DNA from: Rhizorhabdus wittichii RW1
GTDB taxonomy: Bacteria > Pseudomonadota > Alphaproteobacteria > Sphingomonadales > Sphingomonadaceae
Direction: 5' to 3'
Assembly: GCA_000016765.1 (NCBI GenBank)
Contig: CP000699.1
Span: 2,170,001-2,234,000, forward strand
DNA: 64,000 bases
A model generated the notes under the pieces. It was given only the letters and a program-made list of their open reading frames with translations. It ran no database searches and was not told the origin of the DNA. The position numbers were made by a program, and so were the translations under genes. Below are positions 41,152 to 50,258 of this stretch, piece by piece; the stretch's first letter is position 1, and each line of letters begins with the position of its first letter.

Positions 41152-42239
41152 GCGGCCCCCTCCACGGCATCAGGATCGTCGAGATTTCGGCGGTCGGCCC
41201 CGTCGCCCTGTTCGCCACGATCATGGCGGACCTCGGCGCCACCGTGATCCGCGTCGATCGCCCGTCGCATTTCGAGGGCCGGAAGGAAGGCGCGCACGTC
41301 GCCAACCGCCCGGTGGTCGACCGCGACCTCAAGCAGCCGGAAAGCGTGGCCTTCGTGCTCGATCTGGTGCGCGGCGCCGACGTGCTGATCGAAGGCTATC
41401 GTCCCGGCGTGATGGAACGGCTGGGCCTCGGCCCGGACGTCTGCCTCGCGGCCAACCCGAAGCTGGTCTTCGCGCGCATGACCGGATGGGGCCAGCAAGG
41501 GCCGTTCGCCGGCGAGCCGGGGCATGACATCAACTATCTCGCGCTCACCGGCGCGCTGGCGGCGATCGGCACGGAGCAGGAGCCGATCCCGCCGCTCAAC
41601 CTGATCGCCGACTATGGCGGCGGTTCGATGTTCGCCTGCGTCGGGGTGCTGGCCGCCCTGCTGTCGGCGCTTCGCAGCGGGAAGGGACAGGTCATCGACG
41701 TCGCCATGATCGACGGCGTCGGTTCCCTCTTCTCGATGCAATATGAGCGTTATGCGCAGGGGCTCTGGAACAACGCCCGGCGCACCAACACGCTGGACGG
41801 CGCCGCCCCCTATTATGGCTGCTACCCCTGCAAGGACGGCAAATGGGTGGCGGCCGGCGCGCTGGAGATGAAGTTCCGCAGGGCGATGGCGAACACCATC
41901 GGCGTCCCCGAGCTGGGCGAGGAAAGCTCCAGCGATCCGGCCAGCTGGCCGCAGCTGAGGACCAGGGTCGCCGAGGCCTTCAAGACGGCGACGCGCGACG
42001 AATGGATGGAGCGGATGTACGGCCGCGAAACATGCTGCACGCCGATCCTGGACATGGATGAAGCGCCGCACCACCCGCACAATGTCGCGCGGACGGGCTT
42101 CTTCCAGGACCAGGGAGGCTGGGTCCCCTCCCCCGCCCCGCGCTTCTCGGCGACACCCGCGGAGAGGAAGGCGCCGCGCACGGCCGAGGACGTGCTGAAG
42201 GATTTCGCCGCGGCGGCGGGCACCGCTCCCCCGGCCTGA
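41148..42239 (+). CDS. CaiB/BaiF CoA-transferase 2 (alpha-methylacyl-CoA racemase-like)
   Basis: The protein has 363 residues. GIRIVEISAVGPVALFATIMADLGATVIRVDRP starts the fold in two stretches, and GHDINYLALTGALAAIG matches the GHDxNY motif that holds the catalytic aspartate of AMACR-type racemases. NLIADYGGGSMFACVGVLAALL and RSGKGQVIDVAMIDG follow. It could set the stereochemistry of a 2-methylacyl-CoA or act as a transferase. Methyl-branched side chains, as in steroids and terpenoids, would need such an enzyme. It ends the operon. Confidence 0.9.
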   Translation: MSGPLHGIRIVEISAVGPVALFATIMADLGATVIRVDRPSHFEGRKEGAHVANRPVVDRDLKQPESVAFVLDLVRGADVLIEGYRPGVMERLGLGPDVCLAANPKLVFARMTGWGQQGPFAGEPGHDINYLALTGALAAIGTEQEPIPPLNLIADYGGGSMFACVGVLAALLSALRSGKGQVIDVAMIDGVGSLFSMQYERYAQGLWNNARRTNTLDGAAPYYGCYPCKDGKWVAAGALEMKFRRAMANTIGVPELGEESSSDPASWPQLRTRVAEAFKTATRDEWMERMYGRETCCTPILDMDEAPHHPHNVARTGFFQDQGGWVPSPAPRFSATPAERKAPRTAEDVLKDFAAAAGTAPPA

Positions 42240-42625
42240 GGCCGGCCGCACGACCCCAATATTATCCCGTATATACAGCATGTTGCTTCATGCGTTCGCG
42301 CATCCACGCCGCATCTATAACCAAAACCTATAGGTGCGGCAAAATGGCATTGGAATTGGTCCGAGAGCGCACATAGCCATAAGGGGTGACACTCGCGGAG
42401 CCCCTTCTGCTGAGCCTTGGCGTCCTTCTCCCGAAGGGCCCGGGCCAGAAAAACGAGCGGTGTTTCCATCCAATCATCGCAGCCGTCCCGCTGCGATTTG
42501 GAGATGAACCCGTTCACCCCGACGATATTGCTCCGCGTCCTCGTGGAACCGGCATCTAAAATCCGGAGTGTCCGACGCCCCAATCGTAGACGGGAGAAAA
42601 TCCCGCTGATGATCAGAGGAGTAGG
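42240..42625. other. 386-base intergenic region before the AraC gene
   Basis: No convincing gene was seen in this stretch. It is less GC-rich than its surroundings. It contains copy D of the shared palindrome at 42315-42333 and several A/T-rich steps around 42245-42290 that could hold promoters. The mid-part (42360-42560) has short open frames on both strands without recognisable products. Confidence 0.6.
42315..42333. promoter_or_regulatory. Shared palindromic box, copy D (best copy)
   Basis: CTATA-ACCAAAACC-TATAG has perfect 5-bp arms around 9 bases and is the most symmetrical of the four copies. It lies about 290 bases upstream of the AraC-type gene and about 75 bases after the CoA-transferase operon. 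Confidence 0.65.
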
Positions 42626-43729
42626 ATGATGACACGGTCTCTTTACGAATTCAAAGGCCGCAACTTCAACGCAGATCATCGCGAGCTTCTGCTTTCAGCG
42701 ATTCGCCGGGATTTCTATACTGCCGATTGCTGCGTCTATCAGGATGCCGAGGATCTTTATTTCAGCAACAGCCGTTCCTTCGCAGGCTATATCCCCATTT
42801 CGAGGCATCGTTCGATCGGCGTCCGCACCGTCACGCGCCGCACGCTGAAGGAAGTGCGCAGCAACACCTCCGACACCTTCCTGATCTGGCTGCCGATCCG
42901 GGGCGCGGTCACGATCACGCAGAACGGACGGACCGCGACGATCGAACCCGGCAGCTTCGCCCTCTCCTACGGCAATGAGCCGCTGTGCATCGCGACGCTC
43001 TCCGATGCCGATCAGGAACATCTCTCCTATCAGATCACCGCGCCGGCGCATCTGGTGAGCCAGGCCATCCCCGAGCCGAAGCGGCTCTGCGCCATCCCCT
43101 TCTCCACCACGCTGGGCGGCGCCCGCATCGCCCGCGAGCTGTTCCTCTCGCTCTATGAGGAAGCGGACAATCTCGACCGGGCCTCGGCCGAGGCGCTGGC
43201 CCTGTCGGGGCTCCACGCGCTGTTCCGCACGGTCAACCAGGAAGGCGTCGAGCATGGCCGTTCGCTGAGCGTCCGCGAGGTCAAGCTGCAGCGCCTGATG
43301 GACTATCTGGAGCTCAACTATTCGGACTCGGAACTGACCACCGAGAAGGTCGCCAAGGATTGCGGCATTTCGACCCGCTATCTCCACTATCTGCTGAAGA
43401 GCAAGGGCACGCGCTTCTACGACTATCTCTGGCAGGCGCGGCTGAACAACGCCTATCAGCAGCTCACCGATCCGGCGCTGGCGCGCCGCACCATCTCCGA
43501 GATCGCCTATGCGATCGGCTTCAAGAGCAGCGCGCACTTCAGCCGCGCCTTCCGCAACCAGTTCGCCCGATCGCCGCGCGAGGTACGCCAGGAGATGCTC
43601 AACGCACCGGTCGTCGCCGCGACCAAGAGCGACGACGCGGAGCTGTGGATCGACGACACGGCCGACGACGGCATCGACCTCGCGCCGATCCTCCTGGCGG
43701 AACAGCGTCAACCTGCCCTGGTAAACTGA
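42626..43729 (+). CDS. AraC-family transcriptional regulator
   Basis: The protein has 367 residues. The N-terminal half (about 20-200) is a cupin-like AraC-binding domain (SDTFLIWLPIRGAVTITQNG, TIEPGSFALSYGN). The C-terminal half has the double helix-turn-helix (TTEKVAKDCGISTRYLHYLLKS and ISEIAYAIGFKSSAHFSRAFRNQF). It is probably the local activator for some island operons. ATG 42626 or 42629 follows GAGGAGTAGG. A strong terminator follows. Confidence 0.95.
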   Translation: MMTRSLYEFKGRNFNADHRELLLSAIRRDFYTADCCVYQDAEDLYFSNSRSFAGYIPISRHRSIGVRTVTRRTLKEVRSNTSDTFLIWLPIRGAVTITQNGRTATIEPGSFALSYGNEPLCIATLSDADQEHLSYQITAPAHLVSQAIPEPKRLCAIPFSTTLGGARIARELFLSLYEEADNLDRASAEALALSGLHALFRTVNQEGVEHGRSLSVREVKLQRLMDYLELNYSDSELTTEKVAKDCGISTRYLHYLLKSKGTRFYDYLWQARLNNAYQQLTDPALARRTISEIAYAIGFKSSAHFSRAFRNQFARSPREVRQEMLNAPVVAATKSDDAELWIDDTADDGIDLAPILLAEQRQPALVN

Positions 43730-43754
43730 CCCCGACCTCGACGCCGACCATCGA

Positions 43755-43784
43755 CTGCCGGCGCTCCCGCCGGCAGTTTTTTTT
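43755..43784 (+). terminator. Rho-independent terminator of AraC gene
   Basis: CTGCCGGCG (43755-43763) pairs perfectly with CGCCGGCAG (43768-43776) around CTCC, followed by eight T residues (43777-43784). The T-tract touches the stop codon of the opposing MFS gene. Confidence 0.95.
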
Positions 43785-45147
43785 ATGCCTGCCCGGTTCC
43801 GGCCGCGATGCGCGCGTCGTCGACGCGTGAGGTCCAGCGCACCGAGATCGGCCCGACGATCCAGGCCACCAGCAACGCCGCGCCATAGGAGAGGGCCATG
43901 GCATAGGCGATGCCCTTCGGCGAATGGAACGCCAGATCGGTGAGCGCGCCGACCGCGAGCGGCCCCATCCCGCCCATCGCCGAACTGTAGAGGCTGCAGA
44001 TCGCCGTCGCGCGTCCCCGCAGCTCGGGCGGGGCGAACAGCTGGATCGGCGTCAGCGTCGAGGACATGACGGCGGCGTTGAAGGTCAGCCCGACCGCCAG
44101 CAGCAGCACCGCGACCAGCGGCGTCGGCGCGAGCGGCATGAGGATCAGCGGCAGCGTCGAGAAGGCCATCAACCGCATCGATTGCCGGACGACGTGGCTG
44201 AGCGCGCGCTCCGCCGTCCGGCAGCTCATCACATAGGTGCCGAGGATGCAGCCGCCGACGCCGCAGATCGCGATGACCGGGCCGACGAAGATGCCGACAT
44301 GCGCGGCGTCCATGCCATGGACGCGGATCATGTAGGTCGGCGTCCATGCATAGATCGACATGGCGAGGCTGTTCAGGAAGGCATAGAAGGTCATCATCGT
44401 GAACAGGAACGCCGCGTTGCTGCGCAGGAAGGGCCAGACCGAGGTCTGGCTGGCCACGATGCCTCCGTTCGGCGGCCGCTTCGGCTCCCGCCCGAAGGCG
44501 AGGATCAGCAGGCCGATAAGGATGCCCGGCGCGCCGACCAGGATGAACAGGCCGCGCCATGGCTCGAACGCCCCGATCAGCGGCAGCATATGCCCCTCAT
44601 AGGGCGCCATCATCGCGAGCAACTGGCCGCCGAACAGCAGGGCCAGACCGCTGCCGAGATAGGGCGACATCATGAACAGGGCGGCGGCGCGGGGCAGCGA
44701 AGCGCGCGGCGCGACGTCGGACAGAAGCGAAAGCACGGCCATCGGCACCACCGCCTCGGCGACGGCGAGGCCGGTCCGGGCCGCGAGCAGCATGTAGAAA
44801 TTGTGCGCGACGCCGCACAGGATCGTCATCGCGCACCAGGCGATCACCGCCAGGGCGATCAGCCTGGTCCGATTGCCGGTGTCGACCCGCCGGGCGGTGA
44901 GCAGCGCCGAAACCGCCAGCACCATCGAGAAGCCGAAGCCCTGCAGGAAACCGATCTGGACGTCGCTGAGACCCAGGCTGGCCTTGACCGGCCCCACCAC
45001 GAGGCTGAGCAGCTGGCGGTCCACATAGGACAGGATGTAGACGATATTGAAGACCAGCAGCAGCCGGACCCACGGCGGCAGGACGCCGGGCCTGCCGCTC
45101 ATGGCGACGGGTTCGGCCAGGGGCGCTGCATTGGGTAATGTTGGCAA
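43783..45147 (-). CDS. MFS transporter (spinster-like)
   Basis: The protein has 454 residues with twelve readable membrane spans. FNIVYILSYVDRQLLSLVV opens the first span, a signature of the spinster-type MFS found in sphingomonad catabolic clusters. ARTGLAVAEAVVPMAVLSLLSD lies in spans 4-5. It probably moves an acidic or aromatic substrate across the inner membrane. The start is TTG 45147 with GGAGCGGGA upstream; ATG 45102 is an alternative. Confidence 0.9.
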   Translation of the reverse strand: MPTLPNAAPLAEPVAMSGRPGVLPPWVRLLLVFNIVYILSYVDRQLLSLVVGPVKASLGLSDVQIGFLQGFGFSMVLAVSALLTARRVDTGNRTRLIALAVIAWCAMTILCGVAHNFYMLLAARTGLAVAEAVVPMAVLSLLSDVAPRASLPRAAALFMMSPYLGSGLALLFGGQLLAMMAPYEGHMLPLIGAFEPWRGLFILVGAPGILIGLLILAFGREPKRPPNGGIVASQTSVWPFLRSNAAFLFTMMTFYAFLNSLAMSIYAWTPTYMIRVHGMDAAHVGIFVGPVIAICGVGGCILGTYVMSCRTAERALSHVVRQSMRLMAFSTLPLILMPLAPTPLVAVLLLAVGLTFNAAVMSSTLTPIQLFAPPELRGRATAICSLYSSAMGGMGPLAVGALTDLAFHSPKGIAYAMALSYGAALLVAWIVGPISVRWTSRVDDARIAAGTGQA

Positions 45148-45192
45148 GAGTCCCGCTCCATGATTGCGAGCCGCAGCGCCCCGCCGGGATCA

Positions 45193-45996
45193 TCAGACCG
45201 CGGCTTTGGCCTTGCCGTGCCCGATGGTGCCCGAAAGCCCCTTTCGCGTCGCCGAACGGAAGGTGTCGGACTCGTGCGAGAGCTGATGCGTGTCGAAATG
45301 CGCCTGGATAGAATTGCGGAAACCCTGGATATCCAGCAGGCGGTTGATCGATTTCTTCATGAGGCGGATGCCGAAGGGCGGCGCCTCCGCGATCCGACGG
45401 GCCAGTTCCATGCTGGCCTGCTCGAGCTGGTCCGGCGGCACCACGCGATTGACCATGCCGGCCGCCATCGCATCCGCGGCGGTCAGCTTGCCGCCGGTAT
45501 AGAGCAGTTCCTTCGCCTTGCGCGCGCCCACCGCCCATGGATGCACCAGCACCTCGACCGAGGCCGCGCCGATGCTGTGCGCCACCGGATCGGAGAAGAA
45601 GGCATCCTCGGACGCCACGATCAGGTCGCACATGTTGACCAGCATGAAGCCGGCGGCGATGCACGCCCCGCGCACCTCGGCGATGGTCGGCTTCCGCAGG
45701 TCCCAGATGCGCAGGCAATGGTTGAGGTAATGCTCCTCCTCCCAATCCCAGCGCTGCTCGACCGTCAGGTTCGGCCGGTCGCGCTGCGATTCCTTGAGGT
45801 CGTGGCCGGCGGAGAAATGCGGGCCCACCGCCCCCAGCACGATCACGCGGATATCGGGATCGCGCTCGGCGCGGTGCATCGCGTCGTCCAGTTCCTCCAG
45901 CAATTGCCGGCCCTGGGCGTTGCGATGCTCGGGCCGGTTCAGCAAGATGCGGCAGATCCCGTCTTCCGCCGAATAGAGTATCTGCCCATAGGCCAT
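45193..45996 (-). CDS. Crotonase-fold protein without hydratase glutamates
   Basis: The protein has 267 residues. The oxyanion-hole pieces are present (HFSAGHDLKES, RGACIAAGFMLVNMCDLIVA), but the first hydratase glutamate position reads FML instead of MEL and the second reads SDPVA rather than SEV. Hydration of enoyl-CoA is thus unlikely; isomerase, hydrolase or C-C cleavage are possible in this fold. HNxxN-like PEHRNAQGRQLL is normal. It begins a minus-strand set with the MFS gene downstream and the SnoaL gene upstream. Confidence 0.88.
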   Translation of the reverse strand: MAYGQILYSAEDGICRILLNRPEHRNAQGRQLLEELDDAMHRAERDPDIRVIVLGAVGPHFSAGHDLKESQRDRPNLTVEQRWDWEEEHYLNHCLRIWDLRKPTIAEVRGACIAAGFMLVNMCDLIVASEDAFFSDPVAHSIGAASVEVLVHPWAVGARKAKELLYTGGKLTAADAMAAGMVNRVVPPDQLEQASMELARRIAEAPPFGIRLMKKSINRLLDIQGFRNSIQAHFDTHQLSHESDTFRSATRKGLSGTIGHGKAKAAV

Positions 45997-46013
45997 CGCT
46001 TGCGTCTCCGGGT

Positions 46014-46484
46014 TCACGTGAAGGGCTTCACATAGTTGAGCTGCTCGCCCGCCCAGCCGACCGTGATCGGCACCGAGAAATAGAGTTCGAGCAGCATCTG
46101 CCTGATCCGCCATCCATCGGGCGTGCGCACGTAGATCTCGTCGAAACGGGCGGCGACCATCACGCTGTCGCCCGCCTGCGCATAGCGGGCGTCGAGATAG
46201 GAGACTCCGGTCGCCTCGTCCCCGTTCACCTCGACGAGATGATTGTGGATGAACTGCTTCACCAGCGGCAGGTTGCGCGGGATGCGCAGGAACAGCGCGT
46301 TGATCTCCTCATGCCCCCTGGCGCGGGAGATATAGCCGAAGTCGACATAGGCGTCCTCGGCGAACAGCTTCCACATCTGGTCGAAATGACCATCGTTGGT
46401 GTTGATGTGATAGCGCATCCGCAACTGGCGGATTTCCTCGATATCCTCGAGCCGCTGGATGCGTTGTTCGAGCGTCGTGGTCAT
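46014..46484 (-). CDS. SnoaL-like (NTF2-fold) protein
   Basis: The protein has 156 residues. QRIQRLEDIEEIRQLRMRYHIN is the usual first helix, and YVDFGYISRARGHEEINALF follows. DEIYVRTPDGWRIRQMLLEL forms the last strands. This fold in catabolic clusters often carries out isomerisation, hydration or dehydration of ring compounds. It is 4 bases from the aldehyde dehydrogenase gene and probably co-transcribed. Confidence 0.85.
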   Translation of the reverse strand: MTTTLEQRIQRLEDIEEIRQLRMRYHINTNDGHFDQMWKLFAEDAYVDFGYISRARGHEEINALFLRIPRNLPLVKQFIHNHLVEVNGDEATGVSYLDARYAQAGDSVMVAARFDEIYVRTPDGWRIRQMLLELYFSVPITVGWAGEQLNYVKPFT

Positions 46485-46488
46485 GGCG

Positions 46489-47988
46489 TCAGGCCTTCGC
46501 GAGCGTCGAGGGCGGGGTGGCGACGTACACCGTCTTGATCTCGAGGAAGTTGCGGAACCCTTCGACCCCGCCCTCGCGGCTCAGCCCGGACTGCTTGAAG
46601 CCGCCGAACGGCATCTGCCAGTCGATCGTCCGGATATTGTGCCCGACATTGCCGGTGCGCATCCGGCGGGCGACGGCATAGGCCGTGTCGACATCGCGGG
46701 TGAAGACGCCGCCGTGCAGGCCATAGTCGCTGTCGTTGGCGATCCGGACGGCGTCATCCGGCCCGTCATGCGCGATCACGCTGGCGACCGGACCGAAAAT
46801 CTCTTCCCGCGCGATCGTCATGCGGTGGTCGACGTTCGCGAACACGGTCGGCTGGATGTAGAAGCCGTCGCCGAGATCGGACGGACGACCGCCGCCGCAC
46901 ATCAGCGTCGCGCCTTCCTCGCGGCCCTTCTCGATATAGCCCTGCACCCGTTCGAGCTGGCGCTTCATCGCCAGCGGGCCGACCTGCGTCCCCTGTTCGA
47001 ACGGGTTGCCGACGCGGATCTTCGCGACCGCGTCCGCCAGCATCTCGCCATACATCTTCGCCTGCGCGCGCGGCACGATGACGCGCATCAGCGCGGCGCA
47101 GATCTGCCCCGTGTTCATCGTCACCTCGGTGGCCATGCGGCTGACGACCAGTTCCGGATCGGCATCGTCGAGAACGATCGCGGCCGACTTGCCGCCCAGT
47201 TCGAGGCTCACCCGCGCCACCCGGTCGGCGGTGGTGCGCAGGATGTGCTTGCCGACCATGGTGCTGCCGGTGAAGCTGATCTTGTCGACGTCGTGATGGC
47301 GGATCAGGTGGTCGCTCGCCTCGCGATCGGCCGGCACCAGGTTGAACACGCCGGCCGGCACCCCGGCCGCCTCGATGCACTCGGCCAGGATATAGGCGTC
47401 GAGCGGCGTTTCCGGCGCCGGCTTCAGCACCACGGCGCACCCCGCGACCAGCGCCGGCGCGACCTTGAGGGCCGCCAGCAGGCTGGGCCCGTTCCACGGC
47501 ACGATGGCGGCGACGACGCCGACCGGCTCGCTCACGACGACCGCATGTTCGCCGTTGGCGCGGGCCCGCACATCCTCGATCAGATAGGCCTCGCCGATGT
47601 CGGCATATTCGTCGAACAGCGCGGCGGCGCGCTCCGCCACGGCGCGCGCCATGGGAAGCGGCGCCCCCATTTCCAGCGTGGTCGCCCAGGTGGTTTCGGT
47701 CAGGCGCTCGCGCAGCAGCGCACCGATCCTCCGCACGATCGCCGCCCGCTCGGCGATCGGCATGCGCGGCCAGGGCCCGTTGTCGAAGGCGTCGCGCGCC
47801 GCGCGCACCGCCGCCTCGATGTCCTTGGGCCCGCCGGCCGCCACCCGCGCGCCGACGGCGCCGGTCGCAGGCGAGACCACGTCGAGAAAGGTGCCGTCGG
47901 CCGGCGCGCGCCACTCGCCGCCGATGAACAGCCGCTCCGGTTCGGCGATGGTGAAGCCCTGGTCATTCTCGTGAAGCTGCGTTGCCAT
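46489..47988 (-). CDS. NAD(P)-dependent aldehyde dehydrogenase
   Basis: The protein has 499 residues, normal for the superfamily. VPWNGPSLLAALKVAPALVAG, SFTGSTMVGKHI, LELGGKSAAIVLDDAD and the catalytic cysteine in NTGQICAALMR are all present, as is the late glutamate in IFGPVASVIAHD. It converts an aldehyde to the acid. With the alcohol dehydrogenase divergent from it, it would make the acid that the CoA-transferases use. Confidence 0.96.
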   Translation of the reverse strand: MATQLHENDQGFTIAEPERLFIGGEWRAPADGTFLDVVSPATGAVGARVAAGGPKDIEAAVRAARDAFDNGPWPRMPIAERAAIVRRIGALLRERLTETTWATTLEMGAPLPMARAVAERAAALFDEYADIGEAYLIEDVRARANGEHAVVVSEPVGVVAAIVPWNGPSLLAALKVAPALVAGCAVVLKPAPETPLDAYILAECIEAAGVPAGVFNLVPADREASDHLIRHHDVDKISFTGSTMVGKHILRTTADRVARVSLELGGKSAAIVLDDADPELVVSRMATEVTMNTGQICAALMRVIVPRAQAKMYGEMLADAVAKIRVGNPFEQGTQVGPLAMKRQLERVQGYIEKGREEGATLMCGGGRPSDLGDGFYIQPTVFANVDHRMTIAREEIFGPVASVIAHDGPDDAVRIANDSDYGLHGGVFTRDVDTAYAVARRMRTGNVGHNIRTIDWQMPFGGFKQSGLSREGGVEGFRNFLEIKTVYVATPPSTLAKA

Positions 47989-48221
47989 TCAATCCTCCGG
48001 TGCATGTCACCTGGCGCTCCCGGCCTTTTCGCCGATCGCCTCGCGACCAGCTATGGGGAGCAACGGACGCCGCCTCAACCGGCTAGAGGCCGACTCTCCG
48101 CGACTTGCTCGGGCGGGCACAAGCCAGTGCCCCTCAGGTAAACAGCGTCACCGCAAATCTGCTAGCCAGAGAACCCGCGGCGCTGCTCGCCGCGTCCGGA
48201 CATATGGGTGGGAGACGGGCC

Positions 48222-49304
48222 TTGCGTGCTGCCGTGCTGAGGGAATTTCGCAGCGATCTGATCATCGAGGATGTCGAGATCGACACGCCGCGCACCGACG
48301 AAGTGCTGATCCGCACCGTCGCCTCCGGCCTCTGCCACACCGACCTCACCTATTGGGGCGGCCGGCATCCCCATCCGCTGCCGATGATCCTGGGGCATGA
48401 GGGCTGCGGCATCGTCGAGGCGATCGGCCCCGGCGTCACCAACGTCGCGGTCGGCGACGCCGTCGTCACCTGCATGACCAGCTTCTGCGGCCATTGCGAC
48501 CATTGCGTCACCGGCAACCTGGTCCTTTGCGAAAGCGCGGAGCGCGACCGCGCGCCGGACGCACCGCCGAAGATCACCGCCCGGGGCGAGAGGGTGCATC
48601 CCTATGGCCGGCTCGGCACCTTCGCGGAGAAGATGCTGATCTACAAGAACAGCTGCGTCCGCATCCGGCCGGACGTGCCGCTGGAGAAAGCCTCGGTGGT
48701 CGGCTGCGGCGTGCTGACGGGCGTCGGCGCGGTGATCAACACCGCCAAGGTGCAGCCGGGCCAGTCGGTCGCCGTGCTCGGTTGCGGCGGCGTCGGTCTC
48801 TCGGCGATCAACGGCGCGGCGATCGCCGGCGCCGGCCGCATCATCGCGGTCGACACCCAGCAGGAGAAGCTGGAGCTTTCCCGCGCGTTCGGCGCGACCG
48901 ACACCGTGGACGCGAGCAGCGGCGACGCCGCCCGGCAGGTCGTCGAGATGACGCGCGGCGGGGTCGACGTGGCGTTCGAGGCGGTGGGCACGCCGCAAAC
49001 CGCCCAGGCCGCCTTCGGCATGATCCGCCGGGGCGGCGCGATGATCCTCGTCGGCATGCTGCCGCCCGACGAGACCGTGTCCTTTCCCGGCAAGGAGTTC
49101 GTCTACGGCAAGAAGGTCATCGGCAGCATGCTGGGATCGAACCGCTTTCCCCACGACATCCCGAAGCTCATCGACTTCTATATGCAGGGCAAGCTCAAGC
49201 TCGACGAACTCGTCTCCCAGCGCATCGCGCTGGACGAGGTGAACGCGGCGCTCCAGCAGGTCGGCAAGGGCGGGGTCGCGCGCTCGGTCATCATCTTCGA
49301 ATGA
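48222..49304 (+). CDS. Zinc-dependent alcohol dehydrogenase (class III-like)
   Basis: The protein has about 360 residues. The catalytic zinc ligands are in SGLCHTDLTYW and LGHEGCGIV; the structural zinc site has four cysteines (CGHCDHCVTGNLVLC). VAVLGCGGVGLSAINGA is the NAD-binding loop. The start is taken as TTG 48222, just before RAAVLREF, with GGGTGGGAG upstream; ATG 48204 would add six residues and lacks a good ribosome site. It oxidises an alcohol to the aldehyde used by the neighbouring dehydrogenase. Confidence 0.94.
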   Translation: MRAAVLREFRSDLIIEDVEIDTPRTDEVLIRTVASGLCHTDLTYWGGRHPHPLPMILGHEGCGIVEAIGPGVTNVAVGDAVVTCMTSFCGHCDHCVTGNLVLCESAERDRAPDAPPKITARGERVHPYGRLGTFAEKMLIYKNSCVRIRPDVPLEKASVVGCGVLTGVGAVINTAKVQPGQSVAVLGCGGVGLSAINGAAIAGAGRIIAVDTQQEKLELSRAFGATDTVDASSGDAARQVVEMTRGGVDVAFEAVGTPQTAQAAFGMIRRGGAMILVGMLPPDETVSFPGKEFVYGKKVIGSMLGSNRFPHDIPKLIDFYMQGKLKLDELVSQRIALDEVNAALQQVGKGGVARSVIIFE

Positions 49305-49320
49305 CCGGCGCGCGCACCGC

Positions 49321-50061
49321 TCAGGTGACGACCAGGCCGCCGTCGACGTCGAGCTCGACGCCGTTGATGTAGGACGCCTCGTCGGAGGCCAGGAACAGCA
49401 CGGCGTTCGACACCTCCTCCACCTGTCCGGTGCGGTTGAGCGGCACCCTCGCCAGCAGGCCTTCGGCCACGTCGACGCGCTTCGAACCGATCATCGGCGG
49501 GAGCACACCCGGATTGACGCTGTTCACCCGGATCTTGCGGGGCCCATATTCGGCGGCGGCGGCCCGGGTCAGCGTCCTCACCCCGCCCTTGGACGCGTTG
49601 TAGCCGATGTGCACGCCGGGATTGCCGATATTGGCGGAGATCGAGGCGACGTTGACGATCGCGCCGCCCCTGCCCTCCATGCGCCGCACCGCCGCGCGAA
49701 CGCCGAGGAACGGCCCACGGAGATTGGTGGCGATCAGCCGGTCGAACAGGGCGATCTCGTCGACCTCCTGGACGCCCGAACCGGTGAGGCCCGCATTGTT
49801 GACGAGGATGTCGAGCGGCCCGAACCGGGCCGTCGCGGCGTCCATCACCCGATCCCAGTCCGCCTCGCTCGAAATATCGAGACGCTCGAACACCGCCTCG
49901 CCGCCCCGGGCGACGATATCCTCGACGACCGCGCGCCCTTCCGCCTCCAATATGTCGGCGACCACGACGCGCGCGCCTTCGCGGGCGAACAGGCGGGCAT
50001 GGGACGCCCCCATGCCCGACGCCGCGCCCGTGATGATCGTGACCTTGCCCTTGACCCGCAT
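49321..50061 (-). CDS. Short-chain dehydrogenase/reductase
   Basis: The protein has 246 residues, a classical SDR. TGAASGMGASHARLF binds the cofactor, VVADI has the NAD-type aspartate at the end of strand 2, NNAG follows, and the catalytic set is Ser in NVASIS with YNASKGG. It oxidises or reduces a secondary alcohol or ketone. GAGAGG precedes ATG 50061. It converges with the alcohol dehydrogenase and is divergent from the epoxide hydrolase. Confidence 0.95.
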   Translation of the reverse strand: MRVKGKVTIITGAASGMGASHARLFAREGARVVVADILEAEGRAVVEDIVARGGEAVFERLDISSEADWDRVMDAATARFGPLDILVNNAGLTGSGVQEVDEIALFDRLIATNLRGPFLGVRAAVRRMEGRGGAIVNVASISANIGNPGVHIGYNASKGGVRTLTRAAAAEYGPRKIRVNSVNPGVLPPMIGSKRVDVAEGLLARVPLNRTGQVEEVSNAVLFLASDEASYINGVELDVDGGLVVT

Positions 50062-50258
50062 CCCGCCTCTCCATTGTCGGCCCATCAGTGATCAGGACCG
50101 TGAACCTCGCCGCCGGGCAGGTCCATTCGCGCGACTTTACCCTTGCTGCAGTGCGGGTTGCTTCGACGTGACCGGGTTTCGGCGGGCCGGACAAACCGGT
50201 TCCCCTCGCCCGGTGGAACCCGCAGGAAAGGATGAAGAACCGTCATGAGAGGCACCCC

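Noticed and set aside
42417..42629. A 70-codon plus-strand frame in the gap before the AraC gene
   Set aside because: No ribosome site, no recognisable fold and it runs into the AraC start; treated as non-coding.
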